64,000 bases of DNA, taken from positions 1 to 64,000 of the forward strand of contig CAWGFO010000010.1 in assembly GCA_963821925.1 (NCBI GenBank). The letters are read 5' to 3'. Position numbers and translations under genes: made by a program. Position 1 is the stretch's first letter. Each line of letters opens with the position of its first letter. Shown one piece after another: positions 63,204 to 64,000 of this stretch. A model generated the notes under the pieces. It ran no database searches, was not told the origin of the DNA, and saw only the letters and a list, made by a program, of their open reading frames with translations. The DNA comes from JAOUEA01 sp963821925 (lineage in GTDB: Bacteria; Actinomycetota; UBA4738; HRBIN12).

Positions 63204-64000
63204 GGCGCCTCCTCCCGCTCCGGCGGCGCGACGTGCGTGGCCTCGAACCCGCCGTCGGCCGCGCGTCGGAGCGCCACCCGTGGCGGATCCTCGATCGGCC
63301 GCGCGTCGCGGCGGGCCAGGTCGCGGCAGATCCAGAACGTGAGCAGCCCCACCACGACGGGCAGCACGAACAGGAGCACGAGCAGCACCGAGTTCAGCGT
63401 GTCGACCTCGATCTGCAGGAACTTCGCGAGCACGTCGTTCGAGCCCGCGAGCATCAACACGATGAACATCGTGATGCCGGCCGCGCCCACCCCGCTGCGG
63501 ACCGGCGCCTCCCTGGGCCGCTGGGCGTAGTGGTGTGTGGCCGTGTCCCGCCGGACGCGCGCCTCGGCGAAGGGCCACAGCGCGAGCGCGGTGAAGATGA
63601 TGCCGGGCACGACCACGGCGGGCAGGAAGAGCTCGCCGACCGTGCGACCGAACAGCGTGAACTCCCAGTTCGGCCAGAGGCGGAGCAGTCCTTCGAGCCA
63701 CCCGACGTAGAAGTCGGGCTGGGCCGGCGCGGGCGCCGTGTAGGTCACGAACGGCCCGTAGAGCCATACCGGGTTGATCTGGGCCAGGCCGCCCAGCATC
63801 GCGATCACGGCGAAGGTCATGAACGCCACGCCGATCCCCTTCAGCGCGAATCGCGGCCACACCGGGATGCCCCTCACGGTGTCCTCGGTGGTCCCGGGTC
63901 CGCGGAACTGCGTGTGCGTCTGGTGCCAGACCAGCGCGAGGTGGGCCCCGAGGAGCGATAGCAGCAGCAGCGGGATCAGCAGGATGTGCATCACGAACAG
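63200..64000 (-). CDS. qcrB: Cytochrome b subunit of the bcc complex (QcrB), 5' end outside window
   Basis: The visible 267 residues are the C-terminal half of an actinobacterial QcrB: FVMHILLIPLLLLSLLGAHL, HQTHTQFRGPGTTEDTVRG, VWLYGPFVTYTAPAPAQPDF, YVGWLEGLLRLWPNWEFTLFG, then the final helices and a Pro/Glu-rich tail. The frame is open to the window edge, so the haem-ligand N-terminal part lies outside. QcrB oxidises menaquinol. It heads the visible qcrB-ctaC-ctaD-ctaF unit. Confidence 0.93.
   Translation of the reverse strand: MFVMHILLIPLLLLSLLGAHLALVWHQTHTQFRGPGTTEDTVRGIPVWPRFALKGIGVAFMTFAVIAMLGGLAQINPVWLYGPFVTYTAPAPAQPDFYVGWLEGLLRLWPNWEFTLFGRTVGELFLPAVVVPGIIFTALALWPFAEARVRRDTATHHYAQRPREAPVRSGVGAAGITMFIVLMLAGSNDVLAKFLQIEVDTLNSVLLVLLFVLPVVVGLLTFWICRDLARRDARPIEDPPRVALRRAADGGFEATHVAPPEREEAP

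Overview
The window joins two unrelated pieces of DNA at about position 10,845. The left piece (1-10,845) looks like an uncultured Gram-negative myxobacterium-like organism (Myxococcota or a relative). It encodes an SbsA-type Ig-like lipoprotein, an OmpW-like outer-membrane barrel, another probable envelope protein, an aldo/keto reductase, a DUF1592/DUF1588 plus DUF1552 cytochrome-type pair, an L-2-hydroxyglutarate dehydrogenase-like oxidase and the 5' part of an APS kinase. Nearly every gene there is broken by frameshifts (roughly one per 500 bases), as expected of poorly polished long-read sequence. The right piece (10,846-64,000) is very GC-rich and typical of an uncultured, probably deep-branching Actinomycetota: WhiB, a SigR/RsrA-type redox sigma pair, an F420-associated zinc metalloprotease, a YlbL-type protease, UPF0182, and qcrB-ctaC-ctaD-ctaF. 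It has only about seven frameshifts in 53 kb, at least two of them beside C homopolymers. Genes on both sides of the join are cut in mid-domain. Chimeric assembly is the simplest reading; the two parts should not be interpreted as one genome without read support.

Right piece by region. 10.8-18.1 kb: tandem hydrolase-adenylate cyclase fusion genes (the second cut by the join), a DUF72 protein, an ECF sigma factor with a membrane partner, an alpha/beta hydrolase, small zinc-ribbon proteins, a DNA-binding protein, a histidine phosphatase, an SCP2-like protein and a hotdog thioesterase. A 29-bp repeat lies on each side of the sigma module, over the start codons of two different genes. 18.2-23.7 kb: a BMP lipoprotein, an ATPase and two permeases in an overlapping operon, followed convergently by uracil phosphoribosyltransferase, which suggests nucleoside uptake and salvage. 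24.6-25.8 kb: DAHP synthase behind a 17-residue Tyr/Phe-rich leader peptide and mutually exclusive hairpins, a convincing attenuator. 25.8-36.7 kb: unknown and zinc-protease genes, moaE-mreB, a DUF1028 protein, a YlbL-type protease, a frameshifted UPF0182 gene and an aldehyde dehydrogenase.

36.8-43.7 kb: a PrmC-like methyltransferase with an altered NPPY motif, a collagen-repeat secreted protein, initiator tRNA-Met, a secreted M1-like metallopeptidase, a cyclic-nucleotide-binding protein, a glycosyltransferase with a CysRS-like tail, and FtsH. 43.8-49.9 kb: a polytopic molybdenum oxidoreductase, sigR-rsrA, a PIG-L deacetylase, a PLP decarboxylase, an S51-like peptidase and endonuclease III. 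49.9-60.4 kb: whiB, a glycerophosphodiesterase with a palindrome at its start, a GNAT enzyme, an ABC-F protein, uracil-DNA glycosylase, an RTX-repeat secreted protein, an ABC exporter, a VIT-family transporter, MarR, a DUF309 protein and a methyltransferase. 60.4-64.0 kb: the end of a respiratory operon (qcrB, ctaC, ctaD, ctaF) whose genes are all joined by GTGA stop/start overlaps.

I saw no insertion sequence, prophage, CRISPR array or rRNA. No gene-free stretch exceeds 300 bases.
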